DNA of 64,000 nt. Origin: Acetobacteraceae bacterium. GTDB taxonomy: Bacteria; Pseudomonadota; Alphaproteobacteria; Acetobacterales; Acetobacteraceae. The stretch is from assembly GCA_004843345.1 (NCBI GenBank), contig CP039460.1, forward strand, positions 1,659,001-1,723,000. Direction: 5' to 3'. Numbering within the stretch: position 1 is the first letter of the stretch; every line of letters begins with the position of its first letter. The notes beneath the pieces were generated by a model. The model was not told where the DNA came from and searched no databases. It saw only the letters and a list, made by a program, of their open reading frames with translations. The position numbers and the translations under genes were made by a program. This document shows positions 26,466-34,937 of the stretch, one piece after another.

Positions 26466-27491
26466 ATGAAGACGCCCGCAATCATCAGGAAAAAAGAGAG
26501 AACTCGTAGAGAAAAGGCGTTAGGACATCTTTTTCATTCTCCCTATGTGTTTACTTTTGATGCTGCTTTTATGTTGATTTCTGGATGGGCAGATAAAAAA
26601 GACGTTTTTTTTCAAGTCGTTGATAATTTGGTTACGCCGAGCGCACATATCCTTGCTGTAAGAGAGGATTTTAGAGGACGAATTAGATTAACAACAAGTT
26701 TTAGCGGTTTGGTTGGACATAATAGTGTCTTGCCTCGCTATTTTACAGCAGAATTGAGTAAAGAAAATCATGCAAACTCCTATGCGCTGAATGATTTGCT
26801 TAACCTTTTAACGCAACAGCCACTCAAGCAATTTGCTCTGGCAGGTATAAAATATCAGCCACATCTTCAGATTACAAAAGCGATTGCGGATCATAAGAAA
26901 TCTAATTCTGTTTTGTTTACACGTTCTTTGCTTGCATTGACTGGAAGAGATCCGGATTTATCTTCTTTTGATAAATTAGATGAAACGCGGATTTTCTTTT
27001 CAGGTTTATTTGCAGGGAAAAGACGATCTGCTGAAAAATTAAGAAATTTTTTAGAAGGCTGGCTGGAAAGTAGGGTGCGTATTGAACAGCTAAAAGGGCA
27101 GTGGAGCAAGCTCCCAGAAGACCAAATAACACGGCTTCCTTCTAAAGGATTCAAAGGGCAGTACAATCAATTGGATAAAGGATGTGTGCTGGGAAAACGT
27201 TATTGGGACGTCGATGGATGTATTTGGATTGTGATTGGTCCATTAAATTTTAAAAAGTTTTCAATTCTTTTGCCCCCTTCAAAGCGATTGCAGGAACTCT
27301 TTAAGCTTATTCAGTCCTATCTTGGGAAGACAGTAGATTTTAAAATTCGTCTTGTTTTAGATAAGCAGGATGTTCCTGCTCTAACATTAGGAAAGACAAA
27401 ACTCGGGCTCACCAGTTGGCTTCCAATGAAAAAGCAACGGAGATTAGATCTCGAGGATTTAGTCTTTTCTCTAAAAGAGAATGTTTACTGA
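26466..27491 (+). CDS. tssG: TssG, baseplate wedge protein
   Basis: A 341-residue TssG/VasB protein: FHSPYVFTFDAAFMLISGWA near the start, then FRGRIRLTTSFSGLVGHNSV with LPRYFTAEL, FLEGWLESRVRIEQLKGQW, and a C-terminal LGKTKLGLTSWLPMKKQR. It completes the baseplate wedge with TssF and TssE and is the last gene of the rightward operon. Its TGA lies at 27489-27491, overlapping the end of the convergent small gene by 7 bases. No terminator is evident between them. Confidence 0.95.
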   Translation: MKTPAIIRKKERTRREKALGHLFHSPYVFTFDAAFMLISGWADKKDVFFQVVDNLVTPSAHILAVREDFRGRIRLTTSFSGLVGHNSVLPRYFTAELSKENHANSYALNDLLNLLTQQPLKQFALAGIKYQPHLQITKAIADHKKSNSVLFTRSLLALTGRDPDLSSFDKLDETRIFFSGLFAGKRRSAEKLRNFLEGWLESRVRIEQLKGQWSKLPEDQITRLPSKGFKGQYNQLDKGCVLGKRYWDVDGCIWIVIGPLNFKKFSILLPPSKRLQELFKLIQSYLGKTVDFKIRLVLDKQDVPALTLGKTKLGLTSWLPMKKQRRLDLEDLVFSLKENVY

Positions 27492-27727
27492 TAAAGGGCT
27501 ATTGTGAATTTTGTTGTATAACAAGTTCTGCTGGACATTCCGTTCTGGGGATTTTCCTCATCTGGTGAAATTTCCACGCGTGCACTTTCTTGAATGGTTT
27601 GGTACCCACCTGGGAGTAAGAACCACCCATCCTGTAAATGCTGGTTAACTTCCTGCTCAAGTTCAGCAATGTCAAAAGATGATAAGATTTTAAATTTTTG
27701 GATTGTTTCTGCTGATTTCCTAACCAT
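27485..27727 (-). CDS. Small DUF1737-like protein
   Basis: About 80 residues from ATG 27727, preceded by TAGGGGAC; the open frame upstream of this point overlaps the vgrG 3' end and is rejected. The ELEQEVNQHLQDGWFLLPGG segment is the DUF1737 pattern (helix, GW, then PLGG). The function of the family is unknown. It lies 10 bases past the lipase-VgrG stop, so the two may be cotranscribed, which would make it a candidate accessory or adaptor of that spike protein. Moderate confidence in the family. Confidence 0.6.
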   Translation of the reverse strand: MVRKSAETIQKFKILSSFDIAELEQEVNQHLQDGWFLLPGGYQTIQESARVEISPDEENPQNGMSSRTCYTTKFTIALYQ

Positions 27728-27737
27728 AAATAGTCCC

Positions 27738-30410
27738 CTAATCGAATGAGATGGTTCCGCCTTTAATAGAAATACCTGCTGGCGAAAATTCAATTGTTGC
27801 TGGGCCACATCTAAATTCAATTCCTGAATTCGCTTCAATGACAATTTTGCCATTACTGGTTTTTATTGCCAGTGGTCCGCCTTTGATGGTGAGTGTATCG
27901 CCCTCGCCAATAACGGTTTCTCTGCCTTTCTCAACCTTCACCGTTTGCTTTTCTTTTACGGTTAATTCTTGCTTGCCAGAGATTTCCACGGATTGATTTT
28001 TATGGACATTGATATTTTGGTTTTGGAGAGCTTCCAGACGCATAGAACGTTGTGATTTTAAGGTAAGAGACGTCTCGTTGTCCTTATTATCGTCAAAACA
28101 AAGTTCATTTCCATCTCCAGCTTGTTCTGATCCTAAGGTGCGTGTTTTGATCCCAGAAACAGAAGATTTATCTGGAAGCTTATAGGGCGGAAGGTCCTGA
28201 TTGTTATAAAAGCATCCAACAATTACAGGCTGGTCAATGTCTCCGCCCATAAAAGAGACCGCAACTTCTGTTCCAACCCGTGGTAAATGCATCCAGCCAT
28301 AATTCTCTCCAGACCATGGGTTTAAAAGACGCGCCCAGATGATATTCCCAGCTTTCGTTGTTTTATCCTGATCAAAACGAAGTTTGACTTTTATTCTCCC
28401 AAGTTTATCGGTCTCAATCGTTCCTTTGTTTTGATTGCCTTGAATGAGACCACTATAAATTCCGCCAATCAGTGGACGTTGCGGAACTTCATCATGCCAA
28501 TTGATTTCTGAAGGGAAGGCTTTGAATTGATTATCATAGGAGGGCGCTTTAGGTTTTTCTCCATTGGAGCGATACCAACTTAAATCTTCAGCCTGATGGA
28601 TAACCTGCTGTAAAACATAAGGATATCCTTCTTTATCTGTTTTAGAAGCCGCAATGTGAATTTTAAGGCCAGGTTGGAAGGTTGGATCGGTACTCAGTCC
28701 ACTGCACAGAGAAGCAGAAGCCAGGATTGCTTGCTGGGTATAGTCAGCTAATCCCTCTTGGGGTGTTGTGCTGGACGAAGGAGAGGAGGAGGCTGCCTTT
28801 TGCTCAACCCAGTTCTTTGTCTCTCTCTGTTCTTTCCAAAGAGAACGTTCCCCTGTTAAGAGCGTTTCGGATTGTTTTGTTCCAGAAAAACTTGCATCGG
28901 CGGTATCTTCCTCTTTATCTAAATTACTGGTGAGAACAGTGATTTTTTTAGGAAGGGTTTTTGCTGTGCTGTGGAACTCTCGTAAAAGATGCTGATGATC
29001 TCCGCCTTGTCCCAGTTGGTAAAGATTTGGCGCTTTTTTCTCAAAAGCTTTATTGTCTCTGCCAATAACCATCTGAGCTTCTTCTTGCGTATGCCTAAAA
29101 TAATAGAAATAGCCATTTTCACGCATGAGGCGGTGTAGAAAGTCTAAATGTGTTTCATTAAACTGCGTCACATAAGGCAGCGTGGTTGTATCCTCAATAT
29201 GAGAGAAGTTGGGTTCAATATTTGCGTCTGTGAGGATTTCTTCGAGGATGGCTTTGGCGGTTTTTTGCTGAAAGGTACGATTGATCTGCTGGTCTTTTAA
29301 GAAATAAAGCTCTGGCACGACTTCCATATGATAAACCCAGCCACGGTCTTCATGGGTTTCTTCTTGTGTAAAACTATGAACAACACCATGGAAATAACGG
29401 TCTTCTCCGTTTTGACGTTTAATGAGGAGAGAGACCTTCTGGCGAATGAGCTTGTCTGGGGAGATATTCTGCTCATTGGCAAAGAGTTTGAGTTTAAAGA
29501 AATAAGGTTGTGAGAGGGTTTCTTCAGCGTAGAAGGAAGCCGCATGAAGGGCTTTTGGATTAAAACTTTCGCCGTCTTTGCCGAGTGGGGTTTTCAGCTG
29601 CAATAAAAAAGGCACCTGATACGTGCCTTTATCATTAGGAGCTGGAGTAGAGCGTACAGTTACCGTGTTCTTGCTGGGGGTGGGGGTTTCTGGGAGGGAT
29701 GGTGTTTGTGGGATACAACCAGCATTTCTTTGAGAAGCTTCAATGGATCTCAAAATAGCATCTGTACCATGGCGAGTGATGGAAGAAGAACTTTCATCAT
29801 CAGCAGCAGGAAGGGTGACATGTTGAACACCAGCTGCTTTTGCAAAAAGTTTATTTTTTTGGATTTTTGTTAAAAACTCTCCTTGAACATTTACGTCTGT
29901 GATTGCGGAAGGCTGCGGAGAAGCCACAGTACCCGAACGCAATCCTGCGGCATTGAAAATTGTTGCCGGATTGCCAGATGCTTTTGCTGCGGCGGAGGCT
30001 AATCCTCCGCCTAAAGAGTGACCTGTGTAAGAAACGTTTTCAATGCCTTCATCGTTTAATATGTTGGCAATATTCTGGGCTTGAGCATAGTAAAATGACT
30101 TTAATCCAACACCTTGCGTAAGATTTTGTTTCCAATCTTGCAAGCTTGTAAAGTCAGTACCTTTAAAGGCGACTAATGGAGCGCCAGTTTCATGATCTAT
30201 AAAAATAGCAGCGCGAAAATTACTAGCTTCTCCATTATTTAGTGGATGCTCAATATCCGCTAATTTTAATCCTAGAGATTTTAGATCAGTTTCGGTAGCA
30301 TTTCGATATCCTGGTGGGGCAATACGATCCTCAGGAGCTTTATAGGCTTCTTGGCTAGCTAAAGCATTCGTCTTGTAATCCGCAAGCGTTGCGCAAAGAT
30401 TACTCGTCAC
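27738..30410 (-). CDS. vgrG: VgrG spike protein with an N-terminal GHSLG lipase domain
   Basis: This 890-residue protein has an N-terminal domain of about 240 residues with YKTNALASQEAYKAPED, FKGTDFTSLQDWKQN and GHSLGG (Ser132 as candidate nucleophile), followed by NVQGEFL and RHGTDA, where the remaining triad residues may lie. From about residue 247 comes the VgrG core, almost identical to the VgrG at 173-3076, then a different needle tip (ISGKQELTVKEKQTVKVEKG). The GTG start at 30410, eight or so bases behind AAGGAG, overlaps the ankyrin gene stop by 11 bases. The architecture is the reverse of normal VgrG effectors. The lipase domain resembles the one fused to PAAR at 17196 more than that of the other VgrG. 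Confidence 0.92.
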   Translation of the reverse strand: MTSNLCATLADYKTNALASQEAYKAPEDRIAPPGYRNATETDLKSLGLKLADIEHPLNNGEASNFRAAIFIDHETGAPLVAFKGTDFTSLQDWKQNLTQGVGLKSFYYAQAQNIANILNDEGIENVSYTGHSLGGGLASAAAKASGNPATIFNAAGLRSGTVASPQPSAITDVNVQGEFLTKIQKNKLFAKAAGVQHVTLPAADDESSSSITRHGTDAILRSIEASQRNAGCIPQTPSLPETPTPSKNTVTVRSTPAPNDKGTYQVPFLLQLKTPLGKDGESFNPKALHAASFYAEETLSQPYFFKLKLFANEQNISPDKLIRQKVSLLIKRQNGEDRYFHGVVHSFTQEETHEDRGWVYHMEVVPELYFLKDQQINRTFQQKTAKAILEEILTDANIEPNFSHIEDTTTLPYVTQFNETHLDFLHRLMRENGYFYYFRHTQEEAQMVIGRDNKAFEKKAPNLYQLGQGGDHQHLLREFHSTAKTLPKKITVLTSNLDKEEDTADASFSGTKQSETLLTGERSLWKEQRETKNWVEQKAASSSPSSSTTPQEGLADYTQQAILASASLCSGLSTDPTFQPGLKIHIAASKTDKEGYPYVLQQVIHQAEDLSWYRSNGEKPKAPSYDNQFKAFPSEINWHDEVPQRPLIGGIYSGLIQGNQNKGTIETDKLGRIKVKLRFDQDKTTKAGNIIWARLLNPWSGENYGWMHLPRVGTEVAVSFMGGDIDQPVIVGCFYNNQDLPPYKLPDKSSVSGIKTRTLGSEQAGDGNELCFDDNKDNETSLTLKSQRSMRLEALQNQNINVHKNQSVEISGKQELTVKEKQTVKVEKGRETVIGEGDTLTIKGGPLAIKTSNGKIVIEANSGIEFRCGPATIEFSPAGISIKGGTISFD
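27983..29692. repeat. vgrG core repeat, copy 2
   Basis: Nearly identical counterpart of 421-2130, colinear without noticed indels. The left edge lies near the divergence of the needle tips, the right edge just before the N-terminal effector region (PTPSKNTV). Same orientation as copy 1, so recombination between the copies could delete or exchange what lies between. Confidence 0.85.
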
Positions 30411-30957
30411 CAGACACTCCTTCTGCCGTCAGTCTGACACCTTCAGGTGGCCATTTACCCTCTTGAGCAAGTTTTAGAACCTCCCTTCTCACTGGAGGGT
30501 GACGAGTATATCCTATTTTGAGCAGAATCTTTCGGACATTTTCTCGGTAAGGCACTTCTTTTACAAGTGGATATATTTGATCGTTAAAGGCGAAACGGGC
30601 AACTATATGTCCAAACTCATCGTAAGCCCAAGGATCGGCGCCGGCTTTGAGTAAAATCTCTACCATCTGCCAAGACCCTTGACTCGCTGCGCGAATAAGA
30701 GGCGTATAATTTGTTTCATTAGGAGCAGGATTACGTTTATTTAGAAGACTTTTATTTTTAGAAAGTTCTCTGACACCATTCGGCCCATCTAGACGATCAT
30801 TCATGATAGCCCCTAGTAAAGGGTGAATAAGTTTGCTTTCTTTCGCAGTTGGTTCAGACATTTCGCTTCCTTTAACTTCTTTGGGCAGTATTAGGTTGAT
30901 TCCTACTTGCGAAAGAAATAAACATCCTAAGCAAATTTTGATGGTTTTTTTTAACAT
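30400..30957 (-). CDS. Exported ankyrin protein, probable immunity to the second lipase-VgrG
   Basis: This 185-residue protein has a signal peptide (LKKTIKICLGCLFLSQVGIN), then ankyrin repeats (HPLLGAIMNDRLDGPNGVRE; NYTPLIRAASQGSWQMVEIL; LKAGADPWAYDEFG) and the family tail AQEGKWPPEGVRLTAEGV. The final codons overlap the effector GTG, and the effector ribosome-binding site lies inside this gene, so the two are translationally linked. Export to the periplasm suits protection against a lipase delivered there. Function is inferred from position. Confidence 0.8.
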   Translation of the reverse strand: MLKKTIKICLGCLFLSQVGINLILPKEVKGSEMSEPTAKESKLIHPLLGAIMNDRLDGPNGVRELSKNKSLLNKRNPAPNETNYTPLIRAASQGSWQMVEILLKAGADPWAYDEFGHIVARFAFNDQIYPLVKEVPYRENVRKILLKIGYTRHPPVRREVLKLAQEGKWPPEGVRLTAEGVSGDE

Positions 30958-31037
30958 GTATCAGATTCTCAGCAGAGATTTATTAAGCTCCATCTCTGGG
31001 AGAGCAGTATAATACAATTATGTGAAGTAGAAAAACG

Positions 31038-31280
31038 CTAACTGCTAAAATTACTGTACTGATTTATTGGATGTTTCAATGTCGTGGTGGAACAACAATA
31101 CACTTCTTGATTGGCTAAGGCGTTTGCTTTTTAGAATTGAAGTTCTTTACCTTTGGAAAAGAGTGATTGGCAGGCCTCATTTAAATTTTGAGAGGGCGCT
31201 TCTGAAGGAGATAAAACATGACCAGCAGCAAGCTTGGAGCATTTATCACTGAGTTTTTGAGGAGAATCAGTTTTTACCAT
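31038..31280 (-). pseudogene. Relic of a lipase effector N-terminus
   Basis: An ATG at 31280 overlaps the end of the upstream ankyrin gene by 14 bases and opens 49 codons (MVKTDSPQKLSDKCSKLAAG onward) to TAA at 31131. The same frame continues past the stop as KANALANQEVYCC and ends at TAG 31038. The post-stop segment matches YKTNALASQEAYKAPED of the intact effector at 30410, with the Tyr codon replaced by TAA. It is therefore the decayed start of another effector with a longer leader. The plus-strand open frame on the other strand (31067-31252) is its shadow. Confidence 0.65.
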
Positions 31281-31914
31281 CATAAGAACCTTTCTGATAA
31301 ATCAGGTTCCCATGAGCATCGCGTCCATAAACGACTTCTCCCGGATGAGGCTCAATGAGTTTTTGCTCTGCTTCCGTAAAATCAGACATTTTAAGCTGAT
31401 TACCATCCATACCTTCAGCACTTAACTTGACACCTTCAGGCGGCCATTTACCTTCTTTAACCAATTGTCTGATTTTTTTAGGACTTGGGGTTGGATTGAC
31501 AGGATAGCCTATTTTGAGCAGGATTTTTTTTACATTCCGATAGTGCAGCATTTGATCATGGCCAGGGAAATATTTATCGCGGTTAAAAAAAGCACTTGAT
31601 CCCGTCGTGTATCCCATTTCATCTTGTGCCCAAGGATCGGCGCCAGCTTTGAGTAAAATCTCCACCATGTCCCAATCGCCTTGCCCAGCAGAACGAATCA
31701 CAGGTGTAGTATTATCTGCCGGGTCTCTTTCCTCAAGACCGATTTTTTTAGCAGCGAGTTTCTGTACCTTTTTAACATCGCCGTTTTTAACGGCATAAAA
31801 CATTGGGCCGCCCCATTCCTGATCCATATTCGCAGGCTCCTTTAGCGCATAAATCATTAAGCAGACAAAAATCAAAACCACAGCAGAAGAAAAGAGAAGC
31901 ATGAATTTTTTCAT
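31267..31914 (-). CDS. Exported or anchored ankyrin protein, orphan immunity protein
   Basis: This 215-residue protein has a hydrophobic N-terminus (FMLLFSSAVVLIFVCLMIYA), ankyrin repeats (GPMFYAVKNGDVKKVQKLAA; TTPVIRSAGQGDWDMVEILL; KAGADPWAQDEMG), the VKEGKWPPEGVKLSAEGM motif and a further about 45-residue tail. Its downstream partner is now only a relic, so it appears to be an orphan immunity gene. Being kept intact while the effector decayed suggests a continuing protective role, but that is inference. Confidence 0.75.
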   Translation of the reverse strand: MKKFMLLFSSAVVLIFVCLMIYALKEPANMDQEWGGPMFYAVKNGDVKKVQKLAAKKIGLEERDPADNTTPVIRSAGQGDWDMVEILLKAGADPWAQDEMGYTTGSSAFFNRDKYFPGHDQMLHYRNVKKILLKIGYPVNPTPSPKKIRQLVKEGKWPPEGVKLSAEGMDGNQLKMSDFTEAEQKLIEPHPGEVVYGRDAHGNLIYQKGSYDGKN

Positions 31915-32093
31915 AGAATGAATGCTACGTTTTTAGAAGAAATAGCCAGCGAAGAAATGAATATTGTTTTTAGCATTGTGAAATTCGTTCATCTTCTTTC
32001 ATGTTAGGCTTGATGCTTAATAAGCTAGCACAAAGATGAGATGCTCTGAATATACACTTTGTCTTGCAAAGAGCGTTTTTCAGACATCCGGAA

Positions 32094-32150
32094 TCATTCT
32101 TCTATACCTTCTGCCGTTAGTTTAACACCAGCTGGAGGCCATTTTCCATG
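32094..32150 (-). pseudogene. Relic of an ankyrin immunity gene 3' end
   Basis: The minus strand reads HGKWPPAGVKLTAEGIEE then TGA at 32094. This is the conserved tail of the ankyrin family. Upstream codons do not give a recognisable ankyrin repeat. It lies in a 524-base stretch (31915-32438) with no complete gene, at the outer edge of the effector array. Confidence 0.6.
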
Positions 32151-32197
32151 AGCGCAAAGAAAGTTTGTAAGCTTTGCGTGGCAGATGGGAAGAGGTA

Positions 32198-32253
32198 GGT
32201 AACTAGAAGTGGTAGTAATTTTTGCCACTTCTAGTTATCGTTAAAAATTACTA
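32198..32253. other. Two interleaved inverted repeats
   Basis: Arm A 32200-32212 (TAACTAGAAGTGG) pairs perfectly with 32225-32237, and arm B 32213-32223 (TAGTAATTTTT) pairs perfectly with 32243-32253. The order A, B, A', B' allows either hairpin, or both together as a pseudoknot, on either strand. There is no following T-run, so it does not look like a simple terminator. It lies about 190 bases upstream of the acyltransferase-like gene. Confidence 0.6.
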
Positions 32254-32438
32254 ACTCCGAGTATATGTCATATTTCCTAATTTAGTGCTTGTTCTATTGG
32301 AAATTGTTATTGGTTTTCCACTACCAACTCTTGTTGTTGTGGAGGTGTTTCCAATTGGATTTTGAGGTTTTTTGCTTTTAGATTAACTTTGTAAAAGAAA
32401 GATCTGATTTCGTTTATCTACCATTTAAAAGGGTTTTT

Positions 32439-33740
32439 ATGACATCTATTTCAAACAAATGGCCTGCTGGAGCTGTTGAACAAGCGTTTCGTTTATTTGA
32501 TAAAGCAGCGACCAGTGCATCAGCCCCCATGTGCCAAACAAATTTAGTTTGTTTAGTTGAATTTGAAACAGAAGGTCAAGAAATACCGACAGCTAATATG
32601 TTGCGGGAGTTAATTGAAAAGCACCTTTGTCATCTTCCTTGCTTAACGCACTTTTTAAAGGAAGATAATGATGGTCAACTCTATTGGGCTTCCTATGAAC
32701 CTAACTTAGATAATATCATTTTATCTAAAAAAATTCCCCTTCATAGTTTAGAAAATGAAATAACAACCTCTCTTGCTTCAAGACTTCCTTATGATATGCC
32801 TTGGAAACTTATCTTGCTCTATGGTTATGCAGAAGGAAAAATTTCTATTCTATGTTCAGTGCGGCATGAAATCATGGATGGTGGTGCGGTAGCAGAAACG
32901 CTTTCTGTACTCTTCGGAAAGAATAAAAATACAAAAAAAGCAATTTCTCTACCTTCGCCTCAAGAAGCACTAAAAATAATTCCGACAGAATTTATTCAAG
33001 CGTCTCCCGTAGAAGAAAAGAGCTTATTCTGGAATGGCATTTCACCAACGCTCAAAAGAAAAAACACTATTCTTCAAATGCCTTCACGCCTCCTTCCTGA
33101 AATTGGAAAAAAACTTGGTGTATCTGGAAATGATATTTACTTATTCACAATGGGTAGAGCTTTTTGGAAATGGGCACAAAAATATAGAAATACTTTACCA
33201 GACAATGGGGATTTTTCTCTTTTAGTACCTGTTAATTTGCGTCTTTCTGGAGAACATTGCCCTGGAAGTTGTTTTTATCTTGCTAAAATCACTCTTTCAC
33301 AACAAGCCTCAATAGAGGAACTCGTTAAACAAACAGACATTTTGCGACAGAAAACTATTAGGGAAAGCTTGGCTGCACTTTATAAAGAAAATTCAGAAAT
33401 AGCATTAAACTATATGGCTGATCCAAAATTAACAGCCTGTGCCAGTAGCAGTTTTCGAATTACGGAATCCTTGGGATGGGGGGAATACCCTCTTGTACGC
33501 ATGGTTCAATCATTTAACTCCCTAGCGGGAAGGATGCCTATGTACAGTATGTTCAGTACATATGAGCCTAAAAATATAGAAAAGGGCACTTTCTATTCTA
33601 TTTTATTTTTCTCAATGGATGACGGTATTGACGGCTTATCAGAAATACCAAATCTTTGGGTTAAAGAGCTTCACAAGATTGCAGAACAAACAGGGCAGCT
33701 GAATCAAATTAAAAACTGTCAGATAGAACCATTCTGCTAA
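32439..33740 (+). CDS. HxxxDG acyltransferase-like protein (condensation / WS-DGAT-like)
   Basis: A 433-residue protein. H143-E-I-M-D147-G148 is the HxxxDG active-site motif of the CoA-dependent acyltransferase superfamily, which includes NRPS condensation domains, wax-ester synthases and alcohol acetyltransferases. A second match is the VPVNLRLSGEHCPGSCFYLA segment at about 265-285, where such proteins have the PVNLR and GN-like region. It could join an acyl-CoA to an amine or alcohol. It is the first of three rightward genes with a nitroreductase and an MIO ammonia-lyase, which suggests a small pathway. No carrier-protein domain is present. The exact subfamily is uncertain. Confidence 0.65.
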   Translation: MTSISNKWPAGAVEQAFRLFDKAATSASAPMCQTNLVCLVEFETEGQEIPTANMLRELIEKHLCHLPCLTHFLKEDNDGQLYWASYEPNLDNIILSKKIPLHSLENEITTSLASRLPYDMPWKLILLYGYAEGKISILCSVRHEIMDGGAVAETLSVLFGKNKNTKKAISLPSPQEALKIIPTEFIQASPVEEKSLFWNGISPTLKRKNTILQMPSRLLPEIGKKLGVSGNDIYLFTMGRAFWKWAQKYRNTLPDNGDFSLLVPVNLRLSGEHCPGSCFYLAKITLSQQASIEELVKQTDILRQKTIRESLAALYKENSEIALNYMADPKLTACASSSFRITESLGWGEYPLVRMVQSFNSLAGRMPMYSMFSTYEPKNIEKGTFYSILFFSMDDGIDGLSEIPNLWVKELHKIAEQTGQLNQIKNCQIEPFC

Positions 33741-33930
33741 TTCTACCCATGGACGCGTTGCCATTGTTTTTTATAGGTCTATTCTAGCTTATTCGATCTA
33801 GGATGATTTTTACTTTTGAACTTTTTAAAGCGTAAATGATCATCATCCTAAAAAGAACAAAGCAATTGTAAATGCAGCTTTGCAATTCTGGGCAACTGTA
33901 TAAATTCTCTCTTGATTATTAGGAGGCATT

Positions 33931-34572
33931 ATGAATATCGAAAATATTGTTGAAAGTCGCTATACGACGAAAGCTTTTGATCCTCAAAAGAAAATTTCAA
34001 ATGAGGAAATTTTAAAATTAAAAAAACTGCTACGCCTGACTCCCTCTTCTTGTAACTTACAGCCTTGGCACTTTATTTTTGCTACGAGCAAAGAAGGAAA
34101 AGAAAAAATTTCCAAATCAATGGATAGAGTTTTTCCTGAAAATGTAGACAGAGTCATGAATGCCGCTCTTGTTATTGTGTTTTGTACTAAACTCAAAGTA
34201 GATGAAAATTATCTCACTTTACTTTTTGATCAAGAAGAAAAAGACGGGCGTTTTAGAAGCCATGAATCCCGAATTAAGGGGCAAAAATTCCGTCAAAATT
34301 ATGTTGATAATCACGCCAATCAGCTAGAATGGTATAAACAGCAAGCTTATATTGCTCTCGGTGCCTTTCTTGTTGAGGCGAAAGCACTTGGTATTGATGC
34401 TTGCCCAATCGGAGGGTTTTCACGAGAAAAACTTAATGATCTCCTTTCCTTAGAAGATAAAGGACTTACTAGTACGGTGGTTGTTTCATTAGGACATCAC
34501 AGTGAACAGGATTTTAACAAACACTTAAACAAATCTCGCCTTAATCTAGATCTTCTTTTTACGGATATTTAA
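33931..34572 (+). CDS. NfsB-type oxygen-insensitive nitroreductase
   Basis: A 213-residue FMN-dependent nitroreductase, similar throughout to E. coli NfsB (217 residues): RYTTKAFDPQKKIS with the FMN-binding region, TPSSCNLQPWHFIFA, DQEEKDGRF, and a C-terminal VVVSLGHHSEQDFNKHLNKS. Such enzymes reduce nitro groups, quinones or, in some relatives, activated double bonds with NAD(P)H. AGGAGG precedes the ATG. It lies between the acyltransferase-like gene and the ammonia-lyase, so a tailoring role on an aromatic product is possible; general detoxification is the alternative. Confidence 0.9.
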   Translation: MNIENIVESRYTTKAFDPQKKISNEEILKLKKLLRLTPSSCNLQPWHFIFATSKEGKEKISKSMDRVFPENVDRVMNAALVIVFCTKLKVDENYLTLLFDQEEKDGRFRSHESRIKGQKFRQNYVDNHANQLEWYKQQAYIALGAFLVEAKALGIDACPIGGFSREKLNDLLSLEDKGLTSTVVVSLGHHSEQDFNKHLNKSRLNLDLLFTDI

Positions 34573-34705
34573 GCTAAGAGTGATATTCCTTAGTGGTCAA
34601 AAGGGATTTTCAATAACCCAGCTACAATGAAGAAAATTTTTAAAACACAAAGTGACATGCTTACCAATTTTTGAGATGTGTCTTTTTTATAAAAAATGAA
34701 TTTAA

Positions 34706-34742
34706 ACCTCCATTTTTAAAGAAGGAAATGGAGGTCTTTATT
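34706..34742 (+). terminator. Probable terminator after the nitroreductase
   Basis: ACCTCCATTT at 34706-34715 and AAATGGAGGT at 34726-34735 form a perfect 10-base stem followed by CTTTATTT. It lies in the 365-base gap between the nitroreductase and ammonia-lyase genes, so the lyase probably has its own promoter in 34745-34937. I see nothing else in this gap. Confidence 0.65.
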
Positions 34743-34937
34743 TGGTCATTTTATGTATTTTGAAGGGCGTTTTTGGGAGAAAGTGATAATCTCAAAACAT
34801 ATATTCAGGTAATCAACCTTCAGAAATTTTATGAATAAAAAGACTATCTGAAGAACCAAAAAATATTACAGCATCAAGCTTTACAAGCATTTTTCTGGAA
34901 CTAAGATTATCGCATCTGCATGTCATAAGGAAAATTC

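Noticed and set aside
31067-31252. Plus-strand 61-codon frame in the gap between two ankyrin genes
   Set aside because: The minus strand of the same bases shows a relic effector with similarity to an intact neighbour, which explains the sequence better.
33799-33850. Inverted repeat TAGGATGAT/ATCATCCTA between the acyltransferase-like and nitroreductase genes
   Set aside because: The 9-base arms are separated by 34 bases and lack a T-run; not convincing as a terminator or operator.
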